Source of the DNA: Phanerochaete sordida
Taxonomy: Eukaryota; Basidiomycota; Agaricomycetes; Polyporales; Phanerochaetaceae
NCBI GenBank assembly: GCA_019973155.2
Contig: BPQB01000140.1
Span: forward strand, 1-46,068
DNA: 46,068 bases
Reading direction: 5' to 3'
Shown: positions 30,901 through 42,442 of the stretch, one piece after another
How positions within the stretch are numbered: the stretch's first letter is position 1
Layout: every line of letters begins with the position of its first letter
The notes under the pieces: model-generated
The model's input: the letters and a program-made list of their open reading frames with translations, nothing else
Told to the model about the DNA's origin: nothing
Database searches by the model: none
Program-made: the position numbers and the translations under genes

Positions 30901-33900
30901 TGGGCGCTAGGGCACGAGAATAGGGGCGGGGAGCGGGGGCGGGACGGGGAACGTGTTCCATCGAGCGACGTCCTGGCTCTTTAAAGCTCGCGGGTGGCCA
31001 GGTCCCCATGGCGCCTGTGCACTCCGCGGAAGCGACGTGGACTGGGTAAGGCCCGAGCGGAACGGGACTCAGGGAAGGCGGTTCGGGCGAGGATGTCGGC
31101 AAAGTGAGCAGTTGGACGACTTGCGTCGACCAGAGATGGTAACTCGGAGGGACCGCAGCGCGCAAACACGCGAGTTTAGCGGAATACGGCCGGCGGCACC
31201 TGCGCACCAGGAGCTGCGCTTCCTATGTCCGAGAGGCTCCCGCCCATGGAGCAGGCGTGTGTGCGCGCACGTCTGGCACCCTTCCCTGCGCCGGATATGG
31301 CGCTGCGTGTCCGCACATCATCGCCCAGTTGATCCAGGCAGCGTCGGCCGGCCGCCGCTGGGAACGAAATGCTCTGCAAGAGGCTGGGGCGCTGCTCGCG
31401 CAAGGCACGCCCGTGTGCGCGATAGCACGTTCCCAGGCGTGTCTCGGCGCCGCCTGAGCGCATGAGTCCGCCTGCCGGGCAGCCTGCATAGCAAATCAGA
31501 TCTGGATATCGCGCGACGAGGAGAACAAAAGCAACCGCGATGGGCAGACGTGGCGCAGCATGGGCGGTGCCGACGTCGTCCGCTGCGATGTCGACTCATT
31601 GCTGGCGCCGGTTGGCGAACACGACAGAACTCACCAGGGCTTACGACGGTCGCCATAGACCTCGCTGGATATCTAGATATTTGCCAGGCTATGCGGATAT
31701 CGTTGTCTGTAGAGAAGCAGATGGAATTTGAATCCAGGTCTGGCTCCCCTGAAAGCGTGGGAAGCGCACCTGACTCTGAATTTCCGCGCGAATTTCGCGG
31801 CACATTTTGACCGCAGCCACCGTCGTGCAGCACACAGCCCGCGCCGAGTCACAAACGCAACCAGTCTAGCGAGAGACATATCCGGTGCGCCCGTCTCCCG
31901 TGCGCATTTCCCGTGAGACTTCGGGCAAACCTGCTCATGATCACCGCGCAGGCTCTATGTCCGGCTCGGGGCGGACTCGCAGAGGTGCAGACGCCCTGCT
32001 CGACGTGCACGCAAAATTGCCGGTTCTCGCCCCTTCCACACACCTTGCTGCAGGGCTGGACAGCTCTATATAACCTATGATTGTCCTTCATATTGAAGAT
32101 CGCGGCCATCGTCGCTCGAGAACACGCAAGGTTACGCTTTGCGTGCGACACACCCGCGCGCAAAGCGAGGCCACAGCCGCCAGCCGCGGCGCGCCCGTAG
32201 CCACTAGCGTCCGTGCGCCTTCGGACGCTGCAGCCTGCTCGCCCGCCCGCGTCCGATCCAGGAATGCAGCGCGCCGCTTGTGCGCACCCGCTAGCCTCGA
32301 CGCCCGCGCCGCACTTCGGGGCCGTGAGCCCCTCCCGCCGGTTGACGCTCCCCAGCTCAACCGCAGCGCGCCTCGCAGCTGTGTCGTTTAGGACCCGCTG
32401 TGCGCCACGACGCCGACGATCCCCGTCACACGCGCACGCACGACAGCCGTCCGCCAGACCGCGATCGAGCACAGCCGCGCCGGCTCCGTCTGCGCAGGTT
32501 TGGGGCCTGGGCGACGGCTCGCGTGCTGGCACCGCTGCCAGATAGGCGTGGAGATGGACTCACCGCAAGGGCGTGTCGCCACGGTGCGTTGCTGGGTGCT
32601 GATCTGGGTATTCTAATAATAATGTCGAGGAGCAGGCCAAGCCCGCCGGAGCGCTGCGGGTCGTACGCGGGGCGACAGCACAGGAGCTCGAGTAGCAGGT
32701 CGTACGACGGGTGGAGACAAGACAGAGACACGACAGAGGCTACCCATGTTGTAATTTCGTGTTCATCTGGCATGGACGCTACCGTTTCGGTTTTCCTTAT
32801 TTAGACTTATCGCTGGCCACGAGGCTATCCTGATGCGCCTGTACAGTTCGTATTATGTAAGCCCGACGCGGCTCAAGCCACCGGCGCGAGGCGCCCGTAG
32901 TCCTCAGTTCTCTTCGCACGACGACAGAAGAACTGAGGTTAGTTCTGATGTTCCTATTGACGTAGACGAGATGCTGATGTACCGTAGCGTTCCCGCATTA
33001 TTTCTGTCTACTCTAGGTTCGCTATAATATAGTTCTCTTCGCACGACGACAGAAGAACTGAGCGTTCCCGCATTATTTCTGTCTACTCTAGCGAGCGCCC
33101 CGTAACCGCGAATAACCCAGAGTACCGGCTTTGTCGGGGCTGCCACGGACGGCGGGTCTTCGCCGAGCGAGGTGTCGCCGGAGACACGAAGTACTGGGCG
33201 GCGTACATCTCGAGGGGGTGCAGCTTGTCTCGTGATGAAACGACGCCAGCTTTCAGGTGAGTACACCGCAGCCCAAACCCCGAACCCGAACCTGACGCGC
33301 CTCCAGTCGCTTGTCAGCGTCTCCGGCGTCATCACAACCAGAACCAGACCACTCTGCCCTGATACTTGGACGAGTGCACGCGCGAGACGTACCGAGGTCG
33401 CGCTCAGGCTTGGCATTCCGTCCGCTTCCAGGGCGCGCATCGTACACCTGCTCCAGACACCCCGTTCACACAGCCCCCGCTGAGGCCAGCCACGCGCCTC
33501 TCCACGAACTTCTGCGCGGTCGGACGGCACACCCACGCGCACCTCCCGGCGCCCCGCTGCACGCACAGCGATCAAATCCAGGACCTCTGGATCCCCGGAC
33601 GGTCGTCTATGCGGGATGCAAGGGCGCCACGTCAGACGCCCGCATAACGCACTCCCCTGCACAGGCCGCCCCTCTCCGCGCGACACAACTACTCAGAGAC
33701 ATACGTCGGCGGAGGCGACGCGGCCGCGTGTCGAAAACGACATCCCGCCCGTCCACGCGTCGTATCCAAGCTCGGTCCCGCCGAGAACCGCGCGGTGTAC
33801 GGCGCCCAGCAGCGCGCCCGTGCTCGCCAGCGTCCGTACGCACTCGGATGGCGTCGCCCATGCGCATCCGACACAGAAATGCAGGACGGGCGCGCTGCCT

Positions 33901-35284
33901 CGGGCGACGATCTCTGCCCGGCTTCGTGTCCGTCGGCGGCGGAGAACGCACTTTCAGGGCTTCCCAGGGGGCAGTGCCCGTGGCGCATTGCGCCACCTCC
34001 CGTCGCGCACGCTGTGCATCAGATGGCGGGAGCCCTGGCTTTAGTGGATTAACGTCCCGTGCGGCACCGCCATGCGGGAGGCGCTGCTCGCCGAGCATAC
34101 GATCGGCCAGTGCGCTCGCACACAGCCGTGCCGGTGCCGCACATGGAGGCCCTGGCCCACGGCGCTCTTTTGCCGCCTCCAGGTCGACGCGTGCGTGCAG
34201 CTCGCTGCCAATTTCTGCGCCCGAGCTCCATTGCTTCGCCGCCCGCCAGCCGCGAACGCTGACCGTCGCATCGGCGTGCCGCCGCCCCTGCGCGGGGGCT
34301 CGCGCTCAGGCCTGGCACATCACGGACGAAGGCGGGGCGCTGGGGCGGCCCAGGGGATGCGGGTCTGTCGGGCCCGCTCGTGGATGACGCGCTCTCGCCG
34401 GCGCGGCGAACGCGATGTCTCGTCAGGACGCCGTTTGGAAGGTGCGTCCGGTCCAGATGTACGTTTTCAGGGTTTTGGTGTGTAGGATGTGACAGCTGAG
34501 GGTGGTGTGTTTGCAGGCGGCCGTGTGAGCCTCCCGGGAGAGCGCAGCACTGGAAACCGACGTATAGCTGGAAACACTCAGTCCGGTAAAGGAGCGGGAG
34601 CAAAATCCGTTGTGTTAGCGGGAGCTCTGTAGTATTATAGTGGGTGTATGCGTACCTCCGTCGTGTTAGCGGGAGCTAAGGAGCACGACATAGGTTAGCG
34701 CGCGCATATACTAAGTCCCAAAAAGGCGACCGTCGTCGTAACCCTAGGCTCGTCAGGGCGCGCACACCGTCTTTTCCCTGCAGCATGAGACCGCCGCGCT
34801 ACTTGATGAGCAGACTGCGCTAGCGGAGCATATTGTGGGGCCGCCCACACGTCATGCAGAGTTTGCCAACGCGCCAGCGACCAAGAGCCTATCACCGTAC
34901 CCGACATCTTCAGAGGGCGAGAGAGACAGGAGCCGGCGCTCTACGATGTCTTGCTGCTCATGAAATAATTTTGTATGGTGTGATAGACACGGCCGGGGCA
35001 CGTATGGGCACAGCCTGAGGCCGGCTGGATGTATGCCAACAGAGGGCAAAATGAGGAAGGTGTTACATGCGCTGTACGCCCGATGCACAGCTAATGAACA
35101 CATCCCTGTGCTCTCGTACGCGCTTTACGGAAGTCACGCGTCCTGGCACAACGAACCTGAGCCCTAGCCAACGCGCAGACATTTCTCAGGCCACCTTCGG
35201 GGACAGCCCTGCAACATCCCGCAGCGGTGCGCATCAGCACGACGTCCTGGTCTTCCCGCCGCATGCAGGTACGCGCGTCACAGC
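30901..35284. other. 4.4-kb gene-poor, GC-rich region
   Basis: Starts as the promoter side of the transporter gene. Long open frames on both strands (for example 33311-34387 plus and 32904-33686 minus) have Arg/Ala/Pro/Ser-rich translations with no recognisable domain, as expected by chance at this GC. About 31980-32190 matches 14695-14900 inverted. A short repeat cluster lies at 32902-33091, and a 15-bp direct repeat (GTGTTAGCGGGAGCT) occurs at 34612-34626 and 34663-34677. No gene is supported. Confidence 0.5.
32902..33091. repeat. Hairpin-forming repeat with duplicated 32-bp and 30-bp units
   Basis: 32902-32938 is an inverted repeat with arms CCTCAGTTCT and AGAACTGAGG. Its 32-bp core (32906-32937) recurs exactly at 33031-33062, and a 30-bp unit (GCGTTCCCGCATTATTTCTG..., 32987-33016) recurs exactly at 33062-33091. 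The second pair is adjacent, whereas 49 bp separate the first pair. Confidence 0.75.
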
Positions 35285-35498
35285 AGCGCGGAACGAGCAC
35301 CCTAGCCAGCCGATGTGCTCGAGCAAGTCGGCCTACCGTCTCGCCGCGGAGGCACGCCCGCGCAGCACATGCACGGAGCGGCACGCACGCTGGCCGTACC
35401 CCCGCAGGCCGGCCTCGACGCCCTCACGACGCGCGCGCGCGCGCACACACCCGTTCGCGCAGCTGCAGCAGGGCGACGTCCTTCACGAGCTCTTCTAG
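35285..35498 (+). pseudogene. H: BTB pseudogene fragment (exons 4-5, E-type)
   Basis: Matches the exon 4 end and exon 5 of gene E on the plus strand: EHPSQPMCSSKSAYRLAAE, the same GC-type donor context (GAG|GCACGC at about 35351), a similar intron, then AGLDALT and, after a frame change, FAQLQQGDVLHELF to a TAG at 35496-35498. The frameshift falls at a run of alternating CG and CA dinucleotides (35430-35450), as expected from replication slippage. The BTB head and the tail exon are missing. Confidence 0.65.
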
Positions 35499-35539
35499 AC
35501 GTTCTGATGTCGTTTGGGGGCGCGGCGTCCAATTGTAAG

Positions 35540-35736
35540 TGTCACGGGCCAGGCCGCCCCGAGAGGGTGAGAACGAAGTCTATAGCATAGGAACGAGGCT
35601 ACAGAGGGCGACCGAGCCCGAGGTGAGGTGAGACTGGTGTTGGTTCGTCAAGACGAACGCGACTACGCTACGAGAATGGTAAGCTACGAGATTACGTAAG
35701 CTTGCGAGTACCTAATCGGGAATGCGAGCCGTTACA
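35540..35736 (-). repeat. LTR (3' LTR in element orientation)
   Basis: 197 bp, identical by eye to 37308-37504, with the polypurine tract on its element-upstream side. Confidence 0.9.
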
Positions 35737-37307
35737 GTATCTCCCTTTTTTCCAGCTGATGAGCAAGGGAGGGATGAGCGAGCGAAGCAGCTACTAGGGA
35801 TAAGGTCGTGAGGGTCGAGACGGAGCAAGGGAACGAGTGCGAAAGGCAAAGGAAACATGTACGTAGTGCAGGGGACGTCATGATCAAAACTAAGGGGGAG
35901 CGAAACGAGGTGACGAGATGATGAGGACGGGGGCAAAACCAAACGCGCGAGATGGTGACGAGAGCCTGTGAGAAGGCAGGAAGTCCGGGGACGAAGGTGA
36001 GCATGGTGCGCTGCAGCGCAGACCATGTCGAGTCGAGTTCGAGGGGTGCGAGAGGTCGCATCACGACCAAAGCCATGACCGACGGAGACGAGGTGCGCGA
36101 GGTGTGCATACGAGCACGCGGCGTGACGAGTGTCGTGAAGGGTTGGCGTAGACCGAAGCCTAGCCCGAGGATCAAGGGTCGAGGGTCGAGGATGCACTGG
36201 GAGCGAAGGCGAAGTGGCGAGGAGTCCGCAGAGGGCAAAGCGTGATGACGAGGGAAGGGGTTTGAGACCGGCAATGAGGCCAGTTATGCGGAGATGAGGT
36301 GGTGTGGCATGATGTTCGAGGGATGGCGGAGGCGTCGAGGACGGGGAATGTCGATGAGGATGTGCCGAGGGTGCTTGAAAAGCGTCGAAAAAAGGTCTTG
36401 AAGAACGGCGTAAAAAGCCGCAAAAATTCGCAAAACACGAGCGCAGCTCGAGCAAGCGTCGAGGACGCTTGCAGGAGACGCTACGCGTCGACGAGAGCGC
36501 ACCTCCGCACACCTCTTGGGAAGCTGGCGGGTGTGCGGGGTGTCTGCTCGCTCGAGAGTGCGCGCACGTCCGCACCGCTCTTCGCAAGACTGCGAGCGGA
36601 TGCGGAGCGCTTGCTCCATACACGACAGCCCTTGCGAGCTACGGGCTGTCGGTCTTCTTCTTCCAAAGGTCGCGTGCGCGACCACCGAGGGGACGCGCGT
36701 CCTTGCTCGCTCTTCGACTGACGTCTACGAGCTTGCGGGACGGCGCTGCTCGTGCGAGCCGGTCCTTCGAGGACTCTGGATCCGGCTCGACTTCTCCAAG
36801 GGGGGTGCGCACCTGTCCTTTCACCTCCGTTCAGCCCATCTCCACACCCTCGAAGGCTCCTCGTCCCCTCGTCCCCTATCCCCCTTTTTTCCGCCGAGGC
36901 CTCGCGAATGGAGTGAAGCGAGACGCAGGCGCCTCGAAAAAACGCGAGTAGGCGAGCTTGAAAACTCGAGGGACTGGATGTAGGGTTGAGGATGACGATC
37001 AGAGCGAAGGAATAGGGAGGGTGGGTGGGCCATGATGCGAGGGGAATCGTGCTGGCTCGAGGGAGGTGCCGCGGCAGGTGGTGACGGCGGCGCCTAGCCT
37101 AGCAACGGGAGGCTGGACAAGTGCGCAGGGCGTGCAGCCCTGCGGGAGCGAGCAGTGAGCAAGAGGGAAGAGTCTTGAGCAACTCTGTTGAGAGTTTGCG
37201 ATGCTGGCGGTCGAGGGGAAGCGAGACCGCCAGCATGAGGAAGCCGACGAAGGACGAAAAAGAGCGAAAAAAGGCGAAAGACGTCCGGAGTTGGGGACGA
37301 ACCAATC

Positions 37308-37504
37308 TGTCACGGGCCAGGCCGCCCCGAGAGGGTGAGAACGAAGTCTATAGCATAGGAACGAGGCTACAGAGGGCGACCGAGCCCGAGGTGAGGTGAG
37401 ACTGGTGTTGGTTCGTCAAGACGAACGCGACTACGCTACGAGAATGGTAAGCTACGAGATTACGTAAGCTTGCGAGTACCTAATCGGGAATGCGAGCCGT
37501 TACA
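37308..37504 (-). repeat. LTR (5' LTR in element orientation)
   Basis: 197 bp, followed in element orientation by a TGG-starting primer-binding-like site. Confidence 0.9.
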
Positions 37505-38178
37505 GTAAGTTTTGCGGGTTCTCGTACGTAGGGCGCGATGGGTACGCTAAGGGCCCTGTGTTTTCGAAACTTTGAAAACTCGAAGCTTGGGTGGCGGCAA
37601 TATATATTCGTCTGCACTCTACACGACCCTTCCAGGAAGTCGTCGAAAACCTCGGTCGGCGCCGCTCAAGTATCCGATGTTCAGCTCTCGTGCCCTCGCA
37701 GCAACGTATCCGCGAGTGCACCCCATGTGCGCCTGAAGCTCGCATTCTCTACTATCAGCTGCCTGCGCTGGCTCCTGCTAAGTAAAGCAACCTCTTCTGC
37801 ACTGAGTGTCCTGACGGGCAAGCTAGTCACAGCATAGATTGGTGTCAGAATTTGTGATCGTTCTTTATCCGAGCTCGCGCTCACGGCGCTCATGCGGTAT
37901 CTATTTACGCTTATTTGTCTATCTTAGCACCATCGTATTGTACCCGGAGATCCGTCGTTAGGTTCCGAGTCATGTCGTCGAGTACATAGACTCACCGAAT
38001 CGAACGTGAACGCCTCGCGCGTTTGCCTCCTTGACCGCCACCCCCCGTCCGCGCGACCCCGCTTTTCAACAATTGGGGGCCCGGAGAGCGAAGGGTCGCT
38101 TACGCACTGTAAAGCGGGGGCAATAGCTGGTAGGTGTAGGCCCTGGTTATAGTATCAGATGGCAGCCCGCACGCATCG
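37505..38178. other. Intergenic region between TRIM and BTB gene I
   Basis: No gene, repeat or RNA recognised. Presumably includes the 3' flank of gene I. Confidence 0.5.
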
Positions 38179-39471
38179 CTATAGGCCACTCACGACAGGC
38201 CCTTTTCCGGGCTGTTTGGAGCTACCGCGGGCTTGAGGTGTATACGCCGGGCCTTTGAGCAGCAGCTCGGACAGCGAGGAGAGCAGCACGTTGAGCACGG
38301 ACTCGGCGTGCGGCGCACCCCCGCTGACGGTTACAGCTACCTGACGCTGGAGGGCCTGCATGACCTGTGCCATGCGCCCGCCGTCGTAGACGAAGCGGAT
38401 CTGCGCGTTGAGCACGTCGGGGTACCTGGTGTCCCGGATCAGGCGCATGTTTCCATGCGAGGGTGTTTGGGGACGTACGTAGCAGAGAAGTGCGAGAAGA
38501 GCTCGGCGGCGATGCCCTCATGCGCGAGCTGCCTCTGGATCTCCTTTTCCGCGAGCTCCTTCAGCGGCGCAAGCCCGACCTGTGCACGCAGATCCAGGCC
38601 AAACGCGGTCAGTCATGCACACGTGATTCGGGTTTAGCAGGAACGGACCATATCCGCCAGCCTGTACATCGACTTCGGCGAGCAGAGCGCAGGAAGATCG
38701 GGGCGCGCGCCGCGGTGCTGCTCGAGCGCGGCGCGGCGCGCCTCCAGCCCGTTCGAGCGCAGCGGCGCAAAGTGGATCGTGCCCGTGTACACGAAGAAGA
38801 CGAGGGCGTGCCAGCTGTGCGGGCGCGAGAATTTGAGTGCATGGGGCGGCGTGCAGGCGGAGAGGCGAACGCACGTCACGGCGGCCACATCCGGGACATA
38901 CAAGGTGTGCGCGATCCCTTTGCGGGACGCGTCGTCGCGGAGGTCCGCGGAGCCGGGCGCACTGTCAGAAGCCCCGTCGTCTCTCGAGGCTTTGCTCTGC
39001 GAGGAGGCCGTCAGAACCAGGTGCATCGCATCTTCCCCGCGGCGCACCTTTCCTTTCGAACCGCTCGACTCGCCCAGTACTACCACTTCCGCGGGGTCGA
39101 GCTCGCACGCAAGCTCACACTCCTCGGCGTCGTCGATGTCGCTATCGTGCTCGTAGCCGTAGTCCGCTGTGCTGTCCGGGATCCGGTCGTCCGTCGAGAA
39201 CCGCCCACCGAGCTCTGCGCGCTATCAGCTCGCCGCGGAGCCCGGACGCGCGCCGGCAGGTGTGCTCACGTATGTCAAAATGCTCGGCGGCGGCGCGCAT
39301 CACGCGGCTGCTAGCATACACGACCGTAGGGCGGCCCACGGCGCCGTCCGCGGTCCGCCGCGAGAACAGATAGTAGGCGGTGTCGGCGAAAGAGCCTGTT
39401 GAGATGGTGGCGGCGAGGGCCTCCTGCACGCTGGCGGGGGAGAACTGGCTGGGGGACGCAGGCGTCGACAT
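38179..39471 (-). CDS. BTB/POZ protein I, 334 aa, canonical short form
   Basis: Exons 39471-39270, 39214-39048, 38996-38875, 38814-38649, 38579-38479, 38425-38179, all GT-AG and in the same phases as the array genes; exon 5 is again 101 nt. The 51-nt intron 2 is in frame and could be missed. BTB parts: TGSFADTAYYLFSRR, VVYASSRVMRAAAEHF, acidic EHDSDIDDAEECE, WHALVFFVYTGTIHFAPL, CSPKSMYRLADM. The last motif and the helical end (LKELAEKEIQRQL, YPDVLNAQIRFVYDGG) are, from memory, the standard form of this family in Agaricomycetes. There is almost no tail. The promoter differs from the other genes: TATAAAT at 39526-39532 and no CACGTG/TTCGAA pair. Likely the least derived relative here. Confidence 0.85.
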
Positions 39472-39525
39472 CCTGGCGATGGCGTGAGGGAGGCCTCGCC
39501 GGCCGCAGAACCGCAGTTTTGGCAG

Positions 39526-39532
39526 ATTTATA
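39526..39532 (-). promoter_or_regulatory. TATA box of BTB gene I
   Basis: TATAAAT on the minus strand, about 55 bases before the ATG. The surrounding 39500-39815 region has an inverted copy at 14373-14695 with no gene attached. Confidence 0.55.
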
Positions 39533-39829
39533 TGCTGGCGATGGGCAGCGCTGATCTGTGCAGATGCTATATGCGCACAGGGCATGCTCGACGTTCACTG
39601 AAGCGAGTAACATGCTCTGCTGCGAGGCGAACTTGTTGGGTTGCGTCTCCTTCAGGCATTCGGGACAACGCATTTCATGCGCATGAGTCTTCTCAAGGCT
39701 TCTCTCCGCACGCAGAATTTTACTACCATTGTAAGTATGCATCTGCAGTCATCAAGATCAGAATATCACGGCGGTGCGGTCATCCATCTCTATACCTCGG
39801 CTGCATGAGCCCATGCCACTTGCTCGTCC

Positions 39830-42263
39830 TCACCCATCCGCCCGCCGCGCCGCGCCGCCTTCCACCACCGCACCGCCCGCCGCCCCAGCCAGCAGCGTAT
39901 CCACAGCGACCCCGGCCCCGCGGCCAGCAGCAGCAGCGGCCGGCGCCCTCCGTGCCTCCTTCCTCAGCGCCTTCTTCTTACTCTTGCTAAGCCCGTGCCC
40001 CAGGTCCGCCGCGCCGCGCCGCTCCTGCGTTGTCCACCGCGCGTCTTCGCCCCCAGCAAACGCAGGCGGCGCGTCGGGCACGGTGCCGCGCCGCTCGAGC
40101 TGCGGCACCGCGGCTGCCGCGCTGCTCTCGCCGCCGTCCGGGGCGTGCGTTCTCACTTCGCCCTCGTCGTTGACGACTGCCGAGCGCAGTGTGTCGCGCC
40201 ACGACGTACTACCTTTCGGCGGCGCCATGGCCGCCTGCCCCGCGGCAGCCTGCGCTCCGGACGCCTGCACCAGAGACGCGTCCTCGGCCGGCCGAGTCGC
40301 GCCCGCCTCGTCCTCGCGCTCTCCAGCAGGATGCGTGCCCGCCTCGTCCACACCGACGCTGACGACCGCGGCGCGCCACGCCGTGCTGCTGCTCTGCGAC
40401 GGCGCGGCGGTCTGCACCAGAGACTCGTCGCCCCAACCGTCCCAACACTCGTACGCCACGTCGTACGCGCTGACGCCACTCCACTCCGACCCGTCTGTCG
40501 GCGGGTGCATGCTCGCCTCGTCGACGTCGACGTCGACGACAGCGGAGCGGAGCGCGTCGCGCCACCACGTGCTGCTCCGCGACGTTGGTGCGCTCGTCTG
40601 CGCGTCGGGATGCGCCCCGAATGTGTGCGCCGCGGTGGCATCCTGGAGCGGAGTGGTCTGCGCTTCGTGCCCCTGCACTTCGGCTGCCTGCGCGTCGGTC
40701 TTCTGCGCCTCGGAAACGTGCGCCTCGAGCTGCGCCTCCCTCGCGCGCTCGGCGGCCTTCTGCGCGAGCAACGCGCCCAGCCGCGCCGCCGTGGACTGCT
40801 CCGCGCACGCCCCCAGGGCGCCGTCCTCGGGTGTCTTGGGTGGCTCCTCCGCTAGTGGTGCCGGTGCGCATGTCGTGGCTGGTGCGGCTTGTGCGCCCGC
40901 GGACGTGAGCGCGGACGTGCCCGCTGCAGATGCTTGCGGAGACGGCGCGTATTCTGGGTGGCGCGCTGGGGCTTCAGCTTGCGTCTGCGGACAGCCGCCA
41001 GATGGAGGGAGTGCAGGCGGCGGGTTCGGCGCTGAGCGGCCTGTGTGCGCAGGCTCCGCAGGCGCCAGTCCTCTGGGTCGGGTGTTCGCGGGGGCCGCGA
41101 CAGGTGCGATCTCGTCCAGTAGCATGCTCAGCGCCGGCCCAGCGTGCAGCATCTCGCCGCGCACGATGCGCGCGACGAGCGGGCGCTGCGCTGCGCGCGT
41201 GGCGGGCGTCCAGTAATGTTCGAGAAGGAGGGCGGATTGCCGGCGGAGGATGGAGGGGTGTCTAGGAGCGGAGGTGAGTGATGGCGTGGAAGGCGCAGAA
41301 GATAGGGCTGCTCACTCTGAGGAGAACGGGGAGAAGACTTCGGCGAGGATGTTTGTGGAGGAGAGCGCGGAAAAGAGGTGCGCGTCGGCGAGCTGCTTGA
41401 GTGGGGCGAGGTTTGCCTGGGTGTATGCTATTAGTTCGGTTCTGATGCAGCACGAGAGGTGCGTACCATATCTGCAAAGCGGTAGACCGCCTTGCACGAA
41501 GCGATGGGCCGATTTGGGTGCACCAGTGCGTGCGCCGACCGAGCCTCGGCGCTGGACTCTGTGCCCTGAGAGCGCAGAGGGAGGAAGTAGATTTCGCCGG
41601 TGTAGATGTAGAAGACGACGGCTTCGAGGCTGGGGAGAAGTGAATGGCAGGTGTACGAGCAAGCGTGCAGATACTCACGTATCGGCCGATACCTGGTCCA
41701 GAGTCACGATACGTGCGCCGCTCGGAGGGCTGAAGGATGTTTCTGCGCTCGTGGTGTCTTCCGCCAATGCCTCGAACTGACGCAAAAGTCAGATTGAGCT
41801 CGTTGTATGCACGGTGTGCGAACGCACCACTTTCGTCTTTTCATCTGGAGAGAAAGAGACCTCGCTCGGGGTCGCCAGCAGGCTCTCCAAGGCGTCGATG
41901 TCGTCCTCGGCCCCGAGAGAGCTCTCGCTCTCGCTCACGCTGCCCGTGTATGACTGTGCGGAAGCTCGAGGTGGTGCATCGACAGTTGATACCGCAGCGC
42001 CCTCTTCAGACAGCACTACACCCCAATCAGCATCGCCGACCGACCACCACACGTCGCCCCGACTCACGCTCGCGGAAGTACGCCGACTCCGCGCAGAGAA
42101 TCCCGCTATTTGCGTAAACAGCATGCCTCGCGCCTTCCCCAACCCGCACAGGCGCGAGGAACACGACGTCGTTGAACGGCTTGCCGGCCAGAGCTTCGGC
42201 GAGGGCGTCCGTGAGGCTGCCGCCGCTGGGGACTTTGGCGAGGGCGTGCAGAGGCGTCGACAT
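39830..42263 (-). CDS. BTB/POZ protein G, 725 aa, inverted paralog of D
   Basis: Exons 42263-42068, 42015-41828, 41776-41679, 41629-41467, 41416-41316, 41261-39830, all GT-AG. Exon sizes 196, 98, 163 and 101 nt equal those of D; exon 2 is 188 against 185. BTB parts: GKPFNDVVFLA, VYANSGIL, acidic GAEDDIDALESLLATPSEVSF, EAVVFYIYTGEIYF, CKAVYRFADM, LKQLADAHLFSAL. The tail repeats the D plan: helix-prone GALLAQKAAERAREAQ, three W-R repeats (STWWRDALRSAVV, STAWRAAVVSV, STSWRDTLRSAVV) with H-P/A-P partners, then ERRGTVPDAP and basic SKSKKKALRKEARR. Downstream sequence is shared with D through 39500. Confidence 0.85.
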
Positions 42264-42351
42264 GGCCGCGGTGATGGAGCCGCCGTCGTGGAGGCGAACG
42301 GGATGATAAGGTGGCTGCGCGAGCGACTCATCGTGCGCGGGGCCGTGGGCG

Positions 42352-42407
42352 TTCGAAGCAAAGCGCGCGGGCCAGGAGGCGGGGCAAACAGGTGCAAAGG
42401 GCACGTG
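42352..42407 (-). promoter_or_regulatory. Shared BTB promoter module, gene G
   Basis: On the minus strand CACGTG (42402-42407) precedes TTCGAA (42352-42357) in GCGCGCTTTGCTTCGAACGC. The ATG follows about 90 bases later. Upstream of about 42430 the sequence turns directly into block R. Confidence 0.7.
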
Positions 42408-42442
42408 ACCGTGTCCTTCTCGCTCACCCGCCCGCTTTCGGA

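Larger units (their letters stand above)
35540..37504 (-). mobile_element. Non-autonomous LTR retrotransposon (TRIM-like), 1,965 bp
   Basis: Two 197-bp direct repeats (35540-35736 and 37308-37504), identical by eye, start TGT and end ACA and are flanked by the 5-bp target duplication GTAAG (35535-35539 and 37505-37509). On the minus strand the right repeat is followed after 3 bases by a primer-binding-like TGGTTCGTCCCC (37304 downwards), and a purine tract (GGAAAAAAGGGAGATAC) lies directly before the left repeat, so the element runs on the minus strand. The interior of about 1.57 kb has no gag, protease, reverse transcriptase or integrase motifs. Identical LTRs mean a recent insertion, which needed proteins from an element elsewhere. 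Confidence 0.88.

Noticed and set aside
32904..33686. 260-codon open frame on the minus strand
   Set aside because: It runs through the hairpin repeat, giving a repeated RVDRNNAGTL; no domain or splice-supported extension was found.
33690..33900. Minus-strand stretch reading like HRAVLGGTELGYDAW
   Set aside because: Locally protein-like, but without a recognisable family, flanking exons or start; too short to call.
33311..34387. 358-codon open frame on the plus strand
   Set aside because: Several overlapping frames on both strands are open in this GC-rich stretch, and the translation is Arg/Ala/Pro/Ser-rich with no domain, so chance is the simpler reading.
35712..36623. 303-codon frame inside the TRIM-like element, in element sense
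   Set aside because: Ser/Pro/His/Arg-rich, ends inside the LTR, and has no gag or pol motif (no zinc knuckle, YxDD or DTG), so not annotated as a gene.
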